From assembly GCF_000019225.1 (NCBI RefSeq), contig NC_010995.1, positions 3,604,501 to 3,668,500 of the forward strand: a stretch of DNA of 64,000 bases, given 5' to 3'. The DNA is from Cellvibrio japonicus Ueda107 (GTDB lineage: Bacteria > Pseudomonadota > Gammaproteobacteria > Pseudomonadales > Cellvibrionaceae). Positions within the stretch are counted from its first letter, which is position 1, and each line of letters starts with the position of its first letter. The notes under the pieces were generated by a model that was not told the DNA's origin, ran no database searches, and worked only from the letters and a program-made list of their open reading frames with translations. The position numbers and the translations under genes were made by a program. This document shows positions 1 to 9,814 of this stretch, piece by piece.

Positions 1-136
1 CAGGTTCATTGGCTATCAGCGATGGAGCTGCCAATTCCAACGTATCCCTCTGCCATCCCATTTGGGTCATCGCATGAGCGATGTCGCTGAACGGGCAGGC
101 CGGATTTACAATCAACACCTGATCCAGGCTACGCAT
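1..136 (-). CDS. Hypothetical protein, N-terminal fragment cut by the window edge
   Basis: A reading frame opens with ATG at 136-134 and runs off the left edge after 45 codons without a stop. A good ribosome binding site (GAGGAA) lies six bases before the ATG. The visible residues begin MRSLDQVLIVNPACPFSDIA and show no motif I recognise. It follows the AAA+ ATPase gene by 58 bases on the same strand, so it is probably the next gene of the injection-system operon. Genes in this position can encode accessory factors or cargo, but nothing visible here decides that. Confidence 0.55.
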   Translation of the reverse strand, partial: MRSLDQVLIVNPACPFSDIAHAMTQMGWQRDTLELAAPSLIANEP

Positions 137-194
137 AAGTATTCCTCAACAGATCCACAGGATTATCATTAACCTACACAGTATTGATGCCCCA

Positions 195-2201
195 TTAATT
201 GGCAACCAACCCTTCCAACTTGCGCGGCATATCGCGTCCCTGCTTGCGGTATTCCGCACGCAAACCTTCAAGCAGATGTTCGCAACCAATCAATTCGCCT
301 CCCGCAAAAGAAGCGGCAGTCAATACAACATTGCGTACCTGCCCACCCGCCAGGTCACAATAGCTGGCGAGGTTGCGGTAAACCTCATCGCCAGGACCGC
401 GCTCACCCAGATGGCTGCGCCATAAATGCAAGCGCTCCTCAAAATCCGGCAGGGGAAATTCAACAATAACATCGAGGCGGCGGGTAAATGCCGTATCAAT
501 ACGCTCCCGACTGTTAGTCGTAAGGATGACAACACCGGGATGGCTTTCAATGCGGGTGAGCAGGAAGTTAGTGAGCATATTGGCAAAGCGCTCACCGGTT
601 TCCTGGCCATCACTGCGGCTGCCAAACAGTGCATCGGCTTCATCAAACAACAGGACGACATCAGTTGCCGCTGCATAATCCAATAATTGCGCGAGGTTTT
701 TTTCCGACTCGCCGATGTATTTGTTCATCACCGCCGAGAGATCCACACGGTAAAGTGGCGCCGCCAAACCGGTGGCGATATAACTGGCGGCAAGGGTTTT
801 GCCCGTACCACTTTCACCGACAAAGAGGGCGCGCACGCCCGGATTAGGGGTAACGCTCAAGGTAGATCCCAATCCCTGCCACAGGGATTCGCGCTGGCGG
901 GCACGGCTTAATACCAGTTGTAATCCATCCCTTACCGGGGAGGGCACAACCAATGCGGTATCATCGACCTGGCGCAATACCGGTTGTGCCAGCAATCGCA
1001 ATTTATCGACACCCAAGCGTGCACGCGCTTCGCGAATATGCACCAGTTCCAATGGGACACCAAGGCGCTGCGCCAATTGTTTTGCCTGGCTGGCCACGCG
1101 ATGTATAGCACTGGCACTCAGGCGCGCAATACACGCGAGTTGCTCACTTAATGCTTCCGATATTCCTTCAGCTTGCCAGAGCTGTATTCGATCGTTGGTA
1201 TCCGGTGTATCCACTAACACGTCAATCAAATTGCCCTCGGGAACAGGCAGCATTTCCGGTGCGATAATGACCAGGGGAATACCGGCCCGCTCCAGGTGGA
1301 ATGGTTGGCTGGGTGTATTTTGCAGGCGCAATACAGGCAGCCAGTTACCGTAGCGGGCAGCGCACCACAACACAGGTTGCTGGCTCCACAGGTCGAGAGG
1401 GACATCCACCGGTATACGGTTGAGTAAATGGGCCAGGTAGTCGGCACAGCGACCGCGTCCAGTGTGGGGATTCCCACGCAATACCAACGCGCGTGTACCA
1501 TCTTCGCCAGAAGCCAATAAGGGAGCGATCAGGGTCAATTCATTGGTAAGGCTGGCAGGCAATGCGCCTTTGATGGCAGAGCTGCCTGCACTGAAACGCA
1601 GACCGGGCCAGTAGTTACGCCCGGATACTAATAAAGACCACAGCCAGGGATTAATGCTAAGGCGCTGTAATGGCAGTGGGACATCACCTTCCAAACGCAG
1701 AACCTGATTGGCTACCAGGGGATGAGCGGCTAATGCCAGGGGATCAGGTCCCGCACTATCCGGAAACAAACTTTTTGCCAGTGAACACGCGAGATGCACA
1801 CTTAAACGCGGTGCACGATCCGGAGCCTGCAATTCGGATAACACCAGATTAATCAGGTGCGAAGACTCTAATAATCCTGTTAATACCAACACATACACAT
1901 GTGAGGCATCCAACTGGTAATCTTTCGCCAGGGACAAGAGTGGCAGGGACGATGCAGTGTTATCACGCTCATGATCCGCCATTGCATCCAGCCAGGGCCA
2001 ATCGGTTTGCCACTCGCTGGCTAATTCACTCCCCGATAATTCACAAATCCTGCGTTCCAGTAATTGATATACCCCCTGGTCAACGGGTAGGGCTTGTCGC
2101 CAGAACATCATCAAACCGCGACAAACCCAGGCTTCCAATTGTCCTGCAGAAAACTGCTGCTGCCCTGTAGCAGTAACAATGTCAGCCATAGGGAGATTCA
2201 T
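195..2201 (-). CDS. AAA+ ATPase of the contractile injection system (Afp15/Pvc15-like)
   Basis: This is a 668-residue protein with a classic AAA+ module in its last third: Walker A GESGTGKT near residue 465, Walker B LLFDEADALF near 520, and a sensor/arginine-finger region (FTRRLDVIVEF) near 575. The first 440 or so residues form an unassigned helical region, longer than the ATPase core needs. In Afp/PVC-type systems one AAA+ protein of this class is encoded near the end of the structural operon and is thought to act in assembly or cargo loading. It is not ClpV-like, as there is only one AAA+ module and no Clp N-domain, which argues against a type VI secretion system. The start codon overlaps the stop of the preceding gene (ATGA), implying translational coupling. 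Confidence 0.85.
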   Translation of the reverse strand: MNLPMADIVTATGQQQFSAGQLEAWVCRGLMMFWRQALPVDQGVYQLLERRICELSGSELASEWQTDWPWLDAMADHERDNTASSLPLLSLAKDYQLDASHVYVLVLTGLLESSHLINLVLSELQAPDRAPRLSVHLACSLAKSLFPDSAGPDPLALAAHPLVANQVLRLEGDVPLPLQRLSINPWLWSLLVSGRNYWPGLRFSAGSSAIKGALPASLTNELTLIAPLLASGEDGTRALVLRGNPHTGRGRCADYLAHLLNRIPVDVPLDLWSQQPVLWCAARYGNWLPVLRLQNTPSQPFHLERAGIPLVIIAPEMLPVPEGNLIDVLVDTPDTNDRIQLWQAEGISEALSEQLACIARLSASAIHRVASQAKQLAQRLGVPLELVHIREARARLGVDKLRLLAQPVLRQVDDTALVVPSPVRDGLQLVLSRARQRESLWQGLGSTLSVTPNPGVRALFVGESGTGKTLAASYIATGLAAPLYRVDLSAVMNKYIGESEKNLAQLLDYAAATDVVLLFDEADALFGSRSDGQETGERFANMLTNFLLTRIESHPGVVILTTNSRERIDTAFTRRLDVIVEFPLPDFEERLHLWRSHLGERGPGDEVYRNLASYCDLAGGQVRNVVLTAASFAGGELIGCEHLLEGLRAEYRKQGRDMPRKLEGLVAN

Positions 2202-3949
2202 GGTTGAGCCTCCCCGCGATGATCCATGGATTCAACATAATGAAAGGTCACGACACGCCCCAGCCAGGGCAACCATCCCGGGTTAATATCCCAACCCGCC
2301 AGACGTAAATCCAAACGCACATGCGCGAGCGGAAAATAGATATCCCAATGACTGGCCGTTGTAACAACACGAGCAGGCACCTGTAAAAAAGCTGAGCCCT
2401 GCACCAGGGACTGCCATAAGGCTTGTGCATCTGGCAATGTCCCCAGTTGTGCAACACATTGGCGGGCCTGGGCTATAGGTTGAAGGCTCTCGCGCTGTTT
2501 AATTAACTGGCGACGTGCATTGAACTCCAGATCGGAATAAGCAAGGTGCCAGAAAAAATCGGCAAGGGATTGTTCCATGCACTCAGGCAGTGAAGGAAAT
2601 TGCTCCACCAAGGCCCGATAAACGTCCCACAGGAAGATACCGGGAGACATATCCGTTGCCGGGATTGCCAGATTATTTGCAAAAAGATGATTGAGGGGAT
2701 TTAACAAATAGAAAAAACCGCCCATCGCCGTAGAGAGGCTTTCACCAATGTGCTGGTTGGCCTGCGAAGGTTTATCGCTGTCTGTAATGGTTATTACGTC
2801 CGCCGCAGGGATAAGCGATGCGTGAATATCGCCCAAAGAATTGCGCGCAATATCCCTCTTCGCACTTGCGGGAATTATTGCGGGATGAATAGATGCTTGT
2901 GGCAATGTATGGCTATTGCCTTGCGTCACTTCCTTATCCACCGGGATTGATACGATGGGTACAGGAGCAGGCGCAACCGCGAAGCCATCCTTACGTTGGT
3001 TTTGTCCGGACTTAAGACGGTCACTCACCATCAGTGGCTCGCCCCCCAACTCAGGCGATGTGGGTGCAGGAACTTGTGTCCTTATTGCATCGGATTCACC
3101 GGCAAGCCTGTGAGTGTCTGTCACCGAGGCTGGTGGTAAAACCTGGGGTGATGGATGATTTTGCGCTGGTACCAGTGTCATTTCTGCCCATAGTTTCATC
3201 CATAGCGCAGGGCGCCGCTGTAACCACTGGGGAGCCGCAGCGAGCCCCTGGATAATGGCCGCCAGGAATACCCGACCATCATCGGGTTGCAATCCGGTCA
3301 GCAGTGATCGCCAATAAACCTGTTGCGGACGCTGCATGTGCAGATAAGTGCGGATTGGCCCCTGCTCTGTTGCTTCGTACTCTTGTGCAGCCTGCCATGT
3401 ATCCGGGTAACTCACCCGCCCACAGCGAGCCAACTCACGCACCAGTGTCATAGCGGTGCCCGCACTCAATTGTTTCCAGACCAAGGGTAAATTGCCATTG
3501 TTGCGCAACTGTTCAATGACTGCCGGCAGGAACTCAACCTGCTCACACAACAAACGCGCTACGCCCTCCTGGCGAGAATATTTCAGCAGGTGCGCCCAAC
3601 GCGACCAGTACCAATACGCGGGATTCCCCCTGGCCAGGTCCACCAACAAAAACGCCAGTAATTCAGGAAAACTGGCAAACCAGATAACATTGGCGCTAGC
3701 CGCATTAGCATGGTTTGCACGCTGGGCCTGTTGTAATTGGCTGCTCAGGCGTTGCGCCGTTTCCCGGCGCAAGTCGCAGGACTTTCCCTTTACTTTCAAT
3801 TCACGTACCAATACCCAGGCATTGTGCAACTGTGACGGAAGTGGCTGCGCCCAATGGGTAGTTGAAAGATCGCGCACCCATTGCTCGCTGGTGCGCTTGT
3901 CACCGCGCACCTGCAGGCGATGGATCGCAATATCATCAGGGGCGAGCAT
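2198..3949 (-). CDS. eCIS protein of unknown function in the Afp14 (tape measure) position
   Basis: This is a 583-residue protein with no motif I can assign. Its N-terminus (IHRLQVRGDKRTSEQW) and a central Gln/Ala-rich helical stretch precede a long low-complexity linker at about residues 260-400, rich in Pro, Ser, Ala and Thr. A more ordered C-terminal part contains GGFFYLLNPLNHLF. It sits directly before the AAA+ ATPase gene, with ATGA overlap. In Afp the gene before the ATPase encodes the tape-measure protein Afp14. The placement makes a length-control or assembly role possible, but that is inference from position only. The length is modest for a tape measure. Confidence 0.55.
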   Translation of the reverse strand: MLAPDDIAIHRLQVRGDKRTSEQWVRDLSTTHWAQPLPSQLHNAWVLVRELKVKGKSCDLRRETAQRLSSQLQQAQRANHANAASANVIWFASFPELLAFLLVDLARGNPAYWYWSRWAHLLKYSRQEGVARLLCEQVEFLPAVIEQLRNNGNLPLVWKQLSAGTAMTLVRELARCGRVSYPDTWQAAQEYEATEQGPIRTYLHMQRPQQVYWRSLLTGLQPDDGRVFLAAIIQGLAAAPQWLQRRPALWMKLWAEMTLVPAQNHPSPQVLPPASVTDTHRLAGESDAIRTQVPAPTSPELGGEPLMVSDRLKSGQNQRKDGFAVAPAPVPIVSIPVDKEVTQGNSHTLPQASIHPAIIPASAKRDIARNSLGDIHASLIPAADVITITDSDKPSQANQHIGESLSTAMGGFFYLLNPLNHLFANNLAIPATDMSPGIFLWDVYRALVEQFPSLPECMEQSLADFFWHLAYSDLEFNARRQLIKQRESLQPIAQARQCVAQLGTLPDAQALWQSLVQGSAFLQVPARVVTTASHWDIYFPLAHVRLDLRLAGWDINPGWLPWLGRVVTFHYVESMDHRGEAQP

Positions 3950-3962
3950 GGCGCAGTGTTCC

Positions 3963-6900
3963 CTACTTCAACACGTGTGTTGATTGTTTTAATTGCGCGA
4001 ATTGCCCGGTTGATTTACTGGCAACCACCCGGAATTGGGTAGTGAGCTGGAGGTTGCCGGGTAAATCCTGGGTGAGCTGGGTAATGCGCGCCACTGTGCC
4101 GCGTTCATCGTGGTCATCCACATTGAGCAGGGCCACCACTTGTTGTTGCGGGTTGAGCAATTGCAACAGGGTGCCGGTGCGCGGTGTACGATTGAGTTGC
4201 AAGCGCAGTAATTCACCGGGAATAAAACGGCGCGGCGGCATTTGCACATTGCCTTGCAGGATTTCATTGGGGTCGCCCATTGAGGCGTGAATCAGGGTTG
4301 CCCGTACCATATTGCGCATGGCCGCGCGCGCTGTGGCGGTGGCATCGCCATCCAGTTGCTTGAACCACCAGGCCACAATTTCGGCAAGGGTGCGCGTTGC
4401 ATTAAAGTCATCGCGCTCGGCGCGCTCCAGCCCCGGCCAACGGGCCACCTCTTCTACAGGCAGGCGGTCATCCTCTGCCAGCTGCGCCCAATCGAGCCGC
4501 AATGACGGCGGCAATTCGTTGAGTTTTTCCAGCATGCACCACACCGCCTGTTCAAGGCGGTTGTGTAATTGCTGTGCCTGTTTCTGCAGGGCACCTTTGG
4601 TAGTGGACAGCAAATCCGCCAGCGCTACCACTTCGGCAGCATCCTGCTGGCGCACGCGTGCAGACGGCAGTGCAGCCGGAATCACCAGCTGTGCCAATTG
4701 ATACAGGGTCGCCTGGCTCTGCTGGCGAATACCAAACAGGCTGACTGCTGCCGGGGTTACACTGGCCGGTGTGATTTTACTGGCCAGTGGCTTGGCTTGC
4801 TGTTTAATGAGTGTGCTATTAAAACTGCTGCGATTCAGCGGATTTTCATTGCGCACAGCGACTGCGGATGTAGCCACCGGCTTTATTGTAATCCGCTGCT
4901 GGCCAAGGCTCTGCGCGCTGATCTGGTTGTGCCGCTGGGTTTTCTCGGTCAGGCGCAAGCGGCGCAGGGTTTCCATATAGCTGAGTTTTTCCGGCTCGGG
5001 CAAATACAGTTTAAAATCCTGCAAATCGCCCCAGGCGGCCATGGGGATTTCCAGGACAGTCTCAAAGAAATCATCCAGCTCGTCGGGTAAGTCCGGATCT
5101 ATATCGCTGTCGCAACCGGGCACAATATCGCGCGCCTTGCCATAGCGCAGCAGCAGTGGATCCGCCAGTGGCTCGCCCACAAAGGCCTGGCTTGCACGGA
5201 CAAAATACAAGCCGCGCACCCCCTGGGTCAGTACGCGGGTGCGCTCCTGGTCGAGTTTGTACACATCCAGCCAGTCGTCGTCGAGCAGGCGCTGGGCAAC
5301 ACCGTAATCGCCCAGGAATTCCACGCGGCGCCTGTCGATCGCGGTCAGTTGCTCTGTGGCTACACGAATTTGTGCAGCGAGCTTTTCGATTTCGTCTTCC
5401 TTTGCAATACGTGCACGCAGCAGGCCTTGTAGTACTGCTTCCAACTGCTCGTAACGGGATTCCATCCAGGCAATCTGCCCGGTGAGTATTTTTCCGGTAT
5501 TAAATAATTCCTCGTAGAGTTGGGAAACCACACGGCCATAGATCAATGCGGCAAATTCTTTATTGAATTTGGCAAGACGCGCCGCTTCTGCGGCTTCCCT
5601 TTCGGCTCTCTGACTCGCATTTTCTGTTGCTAATTTTTCTATCGGTGGATACTTTTTCGTTAAATCCTCTTGCAGCTCTTTTTTCGCCTCAGCCTCCACC
5701 TGGTCAAAGGTTTTCGGCATGCCATAGCTGACCAGTTTGCGATACAGGGTCGCTGCCTCGTTTTTATCAAACAGGCCCTTGAGCGTATTCAATAACTCGG
5801 TAATACCGCGATAACACTTTTTATATTCCTGGATTTCAGGGCGAATATGCTCCATAACCCCAAAGCGGAATTCCTTGGTATCAAAGGCCGGTTTGGTTAG
5901 GGCTTGCCTGGGTGCCTCGGCAATTTTATCGAGGCGCGAGTTGTTCAAATTGAATTGCAAGGGCGCAAAAATCGTGGGAGTACGGCGCAGGGCCGAGCTA
6001 AACACTAGATTGTTGGATGCCTTGGCAATGGCCGTTTTGGAAACCAGGTTCTGCGCGGTCGATGCAATCGAGGTATTGGCTTTTAGCGGAATGGCACTGG
6101 TCGATACCGTTTTAAACAAGGGCAGTGTTGTAAAGAGCTTGACGGTATCCGGCAAGAGCATGGGTGCTATTGGCTGTGCCGGTTGTGTTGATGGCGGCTG
6201 TGTCGAGGGTGGTGTTATCGGCTCCGGGCTGGGTTGCTCCGGCTCATCTTCCAATAGGGTTTTCTCGGCTTTTAATTGGGTAAACGGCAGCCAGCGGGCC
6301 ACCTGCAAACCGGAACCGTCACCGGCCACCCCACCGGCCAATGCCGCCAGGGCAACCGTCTGGCTATCCAGTTGCTGGCGCTGCAACAGTAAATAATCGC
6401 GCGTGCGCTCCAGGCGCGAACGCTGGATGCGAATTTTGGTATCCAGGGAGTCCAGGTCTACCTGGGCATCGGTGTACTCGATAATTAAGCCTGTGGGGGC
6501 ATCGGGGTTGTCATGCTCGGGGAAGCTGCGCGGATCTGTCTCGTCCTCCGCGCGCGCCAGCCACCGGCCTCGCCAGGAGGCGTAAAACGCCGGTTCGGCC
6601 GGCACCCCCTGGTCATAGGGATAATGGAGCAGGCCGCCGGGCATAGCGCCGACTTCGGTGCGGGACTTTTGGATGACCTGCTCGAAAAAGGCAGCGGGCA
6701 ATTGTGGATAGGCTAGCGGTTTGGGCAGATCCAGTACCTTGATCGCCGCCGGGTCCAAGTGCTTTTTAGCCAGTTCGGGCAGGTGATAGAGGCGATCAAA
6801 CTGGCGGCGCCACTCGGCCCAGATATCGTAGGCGCGCATAAAGTAGCGGTAGATATCCGCTGCTAACGTGTGATCAATTTGTGGTACATCGAGCAGATCC

Positions 6901-7964
6901 GGTTTGTAGTCCGGCTCGTTGACTGCCAGCAATAAACGCAAGCGCTCGCCGCTGGCCTGGCGCAAGTCCACCAGGCGGCGACTCAGGTGCTGGTCAAGCA
7001 AGGCGGGCACCGATTCTTCAGGGACAGGGACAATATCGGCCGCCAGGTGCCTGGGGAGCCAATGGATACCCGGCAGGCTACTGGTGTGGCGCGAGTGCAG
7101 GTTGCGCAGCAACGCAATGGGCAGCTCGCCCGCGGCGGGCAGGAAGTCCAGCTTGAGTTGTTGCTCAAGGTATTGCCCGTGGGTCAGGACATCTTGTGTA
7201 CGCGCCTCGGCCAACAGCCGGGCAAAGGCCTCCTGGGCTTGATTGCGCAGTACCTGGAAGCCCCCTTCCGCTACCGCCATGTAACGCCCGGCCGCACTGC
7301 TAAACCAGCGCACACCATAGCGTGGTGGATTGGGTGTAGCGCGCTCCAGGTTGTCAATAAACACCAGCCCCAGCGGGACGGCATGGCCCAGGGAGTCCAT
7401 AAAATCCATATCCACGTGCATAGCCGCAATGGTGTTTTCTACCTGCTCCCGCGGCAAGCCTGCGGCGATATCAACGTTGATGGCCAGGCGGAACAGGCCC
7501 AGGGTTCCCACCACCAGGCGCTGGGCATCGCGCGTGGGATCAAACTCGGTGCGCTGGTCCGGGTGCGCCGACAGGTCCTCGCTCACATAGCGGGTTTTGC
7601 GCTCAAGGGTCAGGTAAAACAGGCCGGCCGGGTCTTCGGTGAGGTTATCGGCCTGGTAATCCTCAATCAGCTGCTGCCAGCTTTGGTGCAGGGGGTAGAA
7701 CAGCCCCAGCGCCTGGCGGTTGCCACCGATGGCCAACCCCTCGCGCACCAGTAATCCCGCCTGGTTATCCACCTGGCTGGCACGCACCTCCAAGCCGTGG
7801 ATAATGCCCCTTGGCATAGCGCTCATGAGTGTGGACAGGCGCCGATCGACATAGGCTTGCTGGCGCTCAAACTCATCCTCGCCCATATGGCGGCCGGGGA
7901 AAAGGTTGAGCCGCTCCAGATCAGCGTCGCTGGGAATATGGGGTGTTAACAGAATCTCGTTCAT
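3963..7964 (-). CDS. Large eCIS-associated protein with shared N-terminal module, Pro-rich linker and coiled coils
   Basis: At 1333 residues this is the largest protein of the cluster. Residues about 19-100 carry a module also found at the N-termini of the next two upstream genes, with the pattern F-x-G-R-x(8)-R-Q-x-A-Y-x(3)-R and then a G-I-I-H-G-L turn. A Pro/Thr/Ser-rich linker lies near residues 575-605. It is followed by Ala/Glu/Lys-rich, coiled-coil-prone segments at about 760-880 and a C-terminal mixed alpha/beta region. The size, linker and coiled coils would suit a fibre, a baseplate appendage or a length-control protein, but I recognise no named domain. It lies 90 bases after the 573-residue paralogue gene. 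A GGGA element precedes the ATG by nine bases. Confidence 0.6.
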   Translation of the reverse strand: MNEILLTPHIPSDADLERLNLFPGRHMGEDEFERQQAYVDRRLSTLMSAMPRGIIHGLEVRASQVDNQAGLLVREGLAIGGNRQALGLFYPLHQSWQQLIEDYQADNLTEDPAGLFYLTLERKTRYVSEDLSAHPDQRTEFDPTRDAQRLVVGTLGLFRLAINVDIAAGLPREQVENTIAAMHVDMDFMDSLGHAVPLGLVFIDNLERATPNPPRYGVRWFSSAAGRYMAVAEGGFQVLRNQAQEAFARLLAEARTQDVLTHGQYLEQQLKLDFLPAAGELPIALLRNLHSRHTSSLPGIHWLPRHLAADIVPVPEESVPALLDQHLSRRLVDLRQASGERLRLLLAVNEPDYKPDLLDVPQIDHTLAADIYRYFMRAYDIWAEWRRQFDRLYHLPELAKKHLDPAAIKVLDLPKPLAYPQLPAAFFEQVIQKSRTEVGAMPGGLLHYPYDQGVPAEPAFYASWRGRWLARAEDETDPRSFPEHDNPDAPTGLIIEYTDAQVDLDSLDTKIRIQRSRLERTRDYLLLQRQQLDSQTVALAALAGGVAGDGSGLQVARWLPFTQLKAEKTLLEDEPEQPSPEPITPPSTQPPSTQPAQPIAPMLLPDTVKLFTTLPLFKTVSTSAIPLKANTSIASTAQNLVSKTAIAKASNNLVFSSALRRTPTIFAPLQFNLNNSRLDKIAEAPRQALTKPAFDTKEFRFGVMEHIRPEIQEYKKCYRGITELLNTLKGLFDKNEAATLYRKLVSYGMPKTFDQVEAEAKKELQEDLTKKYPPIEKLATENASQRAEREAAEAARLAKFNKEFAALIYGRVVSQLYEELFNTGKILTGQIAWMESRYEQLEAVLQGLLRARIAKEDEIEKLAAQIRVATEQLTAIDRRRVEFLGDYGVAQRLLDDDWLDVYKLDQERTRVLTQGVRGLYFVRASQAFVGEPLADPLLLRYGKARDIVPGCDSDIDPDLPDELDDFFETVLEIPMAAWGDLQDFKLYLPEPEKLSYMETLRRLRLTEKTQRHNQISAQSLGQQRITIKPVATSAVAVRNENPLNRSSFNSTLIKQQAKPLASKITPASVTPAAVSLFGIRQQSQATLYQLAQLVIPAALPSARVRQQDAAEVVALADLLSTTKGALQKQAQQLHNRLEQAVWCMLEKLNELPPSLRLDWAQLAEDDRLPVEEVARWPGLERAERDDFNATRTLAEIVAWWFKQLDGDATATARAAMRNMVRATLIHASMGDPNEILQGNVQMPPRRFIPGELLRLQLNRTPRTGTLLQLLNPQQQVVALLNVDDHDERGTVARITQLTQDLPGNLQLTTQFRVVASKSTGQFAQLKQSTHVLK

Positions 7965-8054
7965 GATGGTTTATCCCGCGTTCTTGCTGCACTTGCGAAT
8001 CCATACCCTGTTTACCGGGCCATTCACTCCCGGCGTTACACTTGGTCACCGGGG

Positions 8055-9776
8055 TTAGCTGCCGGCCAGGTCGCTCCAGGCTGTCACCAGCGCACTGCTG
8101 AGCTTGAACTCATCGGCGGCAACCGCTTCGGCAATAGCCGTTCCCGTGGCCTTGGCGCGCGCCTCGTCGGTTTGCAACAAGGCGATGAGCCTGGGTAAAT
8201 CCCCCCCTGCCACATTGGACGCCGTGAGCAACTCCCACAGGCTGCGATAGAGGATGCTGTCGTACTGGCGCTCAATCAGTATCAAGGCCTGGGCAACCAA
8301 CCGGGTAATCGCGACATGGGTGTCGTAGTTTTCGCGCAGCTTCATGGCCGCCTCCTCTTCCTCCGTGCCCTGGGGTGCGCGCAATCCGGTGAGCCCATAG
8401 AGATTGATTTCACGCAGGAAAATACTGGCCTCATCCCGGTAAAGACCGGTATCTGCCGGACTGGGCAAGGACGCCGGGGGATTGGCTGGCAGGGGCACGC
8501 CGCGCGCCAGGGTGATGCTGCTCAGGCGCGTCTCCGCCGCCCGCAAAGGGCGGCGGATGTAATGCAGGGTCTGGTTGCTGGCCAGGCTGTCCCAGATTTG
8601 CTGCCAGGTCGCCTGGTCGGTGTCGATGTTGTGCACCGGAAACAGGCGCAGGCGCAGCAGGTCCAGGCTGAGCGGCAGTGTGCCGGGCTCGTTGGCTGGC
8701 TTTTCCAGGAGCTGTGCCATACGCCCGTAATCGGCGTTGTTGAGCGGCACCACCACAATGATGTCCGCCGGTTCGCGGCTATTGAGGTTAATCGGTGGCA
8801 AGGTCATGGAATCGGCGCGCACCTGTTCCAGATCCGAGCGGCGCACGGGGGTAATCCACACATTGAAATGCTGGGGGAAATAGCCCTGGCGACCGGCGAC
8901 CGGGTTGATGGCCGCCTGGGGTAGCAGGCCTACCGGGGGCAGGAGGCGAAAGTAATCCGTCGCGGCAAAATCGTTGGTGAGCGAAGACAGTGGGCGCTGT
9001 TGCAATAGGGTCTTGAGCAGGTTGTCGTAGCGGCGCGACAAGTCGGCCTGCACATCGCCAGGGCGGGTTATGGCGCGCAATGGCTGGCGCAGCAGCTCGC
9101 TGTCCAGCCATTGCAGGCGGCCGCTGGCAATGGCCAGCACCCCCAGTCCTACGGCCTCTTCACCAACGATACCACCGGCAGTCGGATCGCCCAGCCATTC
9201 GCCGAGCAGGTTGGCGCGCAGGGCAATTTCACTCTGTTGGCCGTAGGGTTGCGGCAGGCGCACCAGGGCCAGGCGCACACCTTCGGTCATTACATCGAAC
9301 TCGACCCGACGCTCGCTGACCAGGTCCGCCGGGAAGGCTTCGGCCACATCTGTGCCCTCCTCGCTGTATTTGATCACCAGGGCATAGAGCGCGCGCTCGA
9401 TACGGCGGTAGGCGCCGCCATTGAATTCGGTGATGTCAGCAGTGGCGGTGAGATCCAGGCGCAGGGATTTGGTCAATTCCAGCACCCTGCCCGCCTGGCT
9501 GATGGCCAGGCCGGGGGTGACCTGAACCTTGATCACGCCATTGTCATCCACAATCTGCAGGCCCAGCCCATCGATCACGCCATAACCCAAGGCCTGGCCG
9601 ATTTCGCGCAGGCGACCATCGAGGTAACCCTGGTCGCGGTTGAGGTCCTTGGCGGTGAGCAGGCGACTATCGAAATAGTGGGAGCGGGTCAGGCGCGGGT
9701 CCACATCGGCAATACGCTCCAGGCCAATTGCCTCAACTACCTGGTTGCCGGTCGGTTTAAACAGGGTGTTACTCAT
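8055..9776 (-). CDS. eCIS-associated protein, second member of the shared-module family
   Basis: The protein has 573 residues. I chose the third of three tandem ATG codons because the AAGGAG ribosome binding site lies exactly six bases before it. The N-terminal module (about residues 34-110) reads SHYFDSRLLTAKDLNRDQ, then YLDGRL, GYGVIDGL and finally PGLAISQAGR. This is a motif I associate with uncharacterised proteins in many eCIS clusters. The rest is predicted soluble, without signal peptide or membrane segment. It sits between its two paralogues, downstream of the baseplate genes. Roles as baseplate-periphery or fibre-attachment proteins are plausible but not shown. Confidence 0.6.
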   Translation of the reverse strand: MSNTLFKPTGNQVVEAIGLERIADVDPRLTRSHYFDSRLLTAKDLNRDQGYLDGRLREIGQALGYGVIDGLGLQIVDDNGVIKVQVTPGLAISQAGRVLELTKSLRLDLTATADITEFNGGAYRRIERALYALVIKYSEEGTDVAEAFPADLVSERRVEFDVMTEGVRLALVRLPQPYGQQSEIALRANLLGEWLGDPTAGGIVGEEAVGLGVLAIASGRLQWLDSELLRQPLRAITRPGDVQADLSRRYDNLLKTLLQQRPLSSLTNDFAATDYFRLLPPVGLLPQAAINPVAGRQGYFPQHFNVWITPVRRSDLEQVRADSMTLPPINLNSREPADIIVVVPLNNADYGRMAQLLEKPANEPGTLPLSLDLLRLRLFPVHNIDTDQATWQQIWDSLASNQTLHYIRRPLRAAETRLSSITLARGVPLPANPPASLPSPADTGLYRDEASIFLREINLYGLTGLRAPQGTEEEEAAMKLRENYDTHVAITRLVAQALILIERQYDSILYRSLWELLTASNVAGGDLPRLIALLQTDEARAKATGTAIAEAVAADEFKLSSALVTAWSDLAGS

Positions 9777-9814
9777 CATCATCTCCTTCGCATCCGGTGG
9801 GTTGACCGACGCGC

